A DNA stretch of 64,000 nucleotides from Mitsuokella sp. oral taxon 131 str. W9106 (GTDB lineage Bacteria > Bacillota > Negativicutes > Selenomonadales > Selenomonadaceae): assembly GCF_000469545.1 (NCBI RefSeq), contig NZ_KI273072.1:1-64000 (forward strand). Reading direction: 5' to 3'. Made by a program: the position numbers and the translations under genes. Shown here one piece after another: positions 63,078-64,000 of this stretch. Under the pieces are notes generated by a model. The model worked only from the letters and a program-made list of their open reading frames with translations, did not search any database and was not told where the DNA came from. Within the stretch, counting starts at the first letter, position 1. The number at the start of each line of letters is the position of its first letter.

Positions 63078-64000
63078 CGGGATGGAGCGGGCGGACGTGA
63101 CCTACGTGGTCGGGACGAAAGAGACCGAGGCGCAGATGGAGCTGCTGCGCCCGCTTCCGATCTTTTCCAAGGAATCGAAGGACTTCCTCGCGGCGCTTGC
63201 GGAGAGGATTCTATCCGACGCGGAGGCCAAAGCGTATCCCGACGTCGTGACGCTCGGCTTTTGGTGCCGCCCCGCCTCGCTCCGCCAGATGGAAAAGCCG
63301 TATGTGGGGGAGCGGAACCGGCTCGGGCGCGGCATCGCCTTTCACGTCGCGCCCGCGAACGTCGCGGTGAACTTCGCTTACTCGTGCCTTGCGGCATTCC
63401 TCGCAGGAAATGCGAGCATCGTGCGCCTGCCGTCGAAGGATTTCCCGCAGGTCAGGATCCTGTGCCGCCTCGTTTCGGAAGTCTTGCAGGAATATCCCGC
63501 TCTCCTGCCGTATTTCCTCTTCGTACGCTATGGGCATGAGCCTGCGATCAACGTGCGATATTCCAGCCTCTGCCAGACACGCGTCGTATGGGGCGGTGAC
63601 GCTACGATTGCGGCGGTGCGCCGTGCGCCGCTTGCGCCGCGCGCGCGTGAGATCCCGTTTGCCGACCGACACTCGCTCGTCGTGATCGATGCGGACGCCT
63701 GCCTTGCGGCAGATCGCGCGCGCATCGCGCAGGCCTTTTATCGCGATACCTATCAGAGCGACCAGAACGCCTGCACCGCACCGCACTTCGTCGTATGGCT
63801 CGGCAAAGCGGCGCGCGTGGAGGCGGCGCAGGAAGCCTTCTGGGGCGCACTGCACGAATGCCTAAAGACGCGCTATGCACTGCAGCCCGTGCAGGCCGTT
63901 GCGAAGCTTGCGGCACTCTATCGGCTCGGCGCGTGCACGGAGGCGCGAAAGGCGCCGATGCCCGATAACCTCATCACGCGCGTGCACGTGCGTGTGCTCC
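63058..64000 (+). CDS. LuxC-like acyl-CoA/acyl-protein reductase (partial, runs off right edge)
   Basis: An open frame from ATG 63058 (AAGGGGG at 63038-63044) reaches the right edge with no stop, 314 residues so far. It contains GRGIAFHVAPANVAVNFAYS and the catalytic Cys239 in YQSDQNACTAPHFV, the aldehyde-dehydrogenase-like active site of LuxC. With the LuxE-like partner it should reduce an activated acyl group to an aldehyde using NADPH. The C-terminus is missing from this window. Confidence 0.85.
   Translation, partial: MQQHSNDGMERADVTYVVGTKETEAQMELLRPLPIFSKESKDFLAALAERILSDAEAKAYPDVVTLGFWCRPASLRQMEKPYVGERNRLGRGIAFHVAPANVAVNFAYSCLAAFLAGNASIVRLPSKDFPQVRILCRLVSEVLQEYPALLPYFLFVRYGHEPAINVRYSSLCQTRVVWGGDATIAAVRRAPLAPRAREIPFADRHSLVVIDADACLAADRARIAQAFYRDTYQSDQNACTAPHFVVWLGKAARVEAAQEAFWGALHECLKTRYALQPVQAVAKLAALYRLGACTEARKAPMPDNLITRVHVRVL

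Noticed and set aside
61995-64000. Bioluminescence operon
   Set aside because: Only LuxE- and LuxC-like proteins are present; no luciferase or LuxD-type thioesterase, and the context is sugar and acyl chemistry.
1-64000. CRISPR arrays, insertion sequences, tRNA or rRNA genes
   Set aside because: No regularly spaced repeats, transposase-like frames, or tRNA/rRNA signatures were seen on reading; this was by eye, so a short tRNA could still be missed.

Overview
The window is GC-rich DNA from a flagellated, Gram-negative-type Firmicute. Selenomonas or a close relative (Selenomonadaceae, Negativicutes) is my best guess. It rests on the Bacillus-like late flagellar gene order (yvyF, flgM, flgN, flgK, flgL, DUF6470 gene, fliW, csrA, flaG, fliD, fliS), strong AGGAGG ribosome sites with TTG/GTG starts, and the very large glycosyltransferase island joined to flagellin. 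Nearly everything lies on the plus strand. No rRNA, tRNA, CRISPR array or insertion sequence was seen.

Layout. 1-90: end of a chemoreceptor. 187-1500 (minus): a secreted glucosaminidase with TPRs. 1765-5034: RarD permease, an acetyltransferase-glycosyltransferase fusion and a 27-residue membrane peptide resembling a type I toxin. 5316-7510: ilvBN. 7634-11011: a small membrane protein, two HMA2-like proteins and a P1B-type ATPase whose CPC metal motif is replaced by SCG. 11196-22851: late flagellar genes, with two tandem FlgN-like chaperones, the FliW-CsrA switch and the flagellin gene. The flagellin leader contains a near-ideal CsrA hairpin.

23011-51421 is a dense glycosyltransferase array read in the same direction. 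It holds a triple GT2 fusion and a fourth GT2 of the same kind, then six GT41 (OGT/SPINDLY-type) modules in three proteins, one of them degenerate. TPR proteins, a wrecked heptosyltransferase-like gene, methyltransferase-glycosyltransferase fusions and tandemly duplicated GT2 genes follow. 51418-64000 is a carrier-protein-based acyl chemistry cluster: a NeuD-type acyltransferase, two acyl carrier proteins, two ketoacyl synthases III, an SDR, an FkbM methyltransferase, a FabZ-like dehydratase, a TPP enzyme, a NeuB-type synthase, a metallo-beta-lactamase-fold hydrolase, an ANL ligase, and a LuxE/LuxC-like pair (LuxC runs off the right edge).

How it fits together. Most start codons in 23011-64000 overlap or closely follow the previous stop, and I saw no convincing terminator inside it, so it reads as one or a few long operons beside flagellin. 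I infer a flagellin (or surface-protein) O-glycosylation island. The GT41 and GT2 proteins would build and attach the glycan. The 51-64 kb block would make an unusual acyl or aldehyde-derived sugar or sugar substituent. The order acyltransferase-ACP-KAS III-reductase recalls the acyl modules of known Pseudomonas flagellin glycosylation islands. Adding NeuB, a non-AHAS TPP enzyme and LuxCE without luciferase genes makes this the best candidate for a new pathway.
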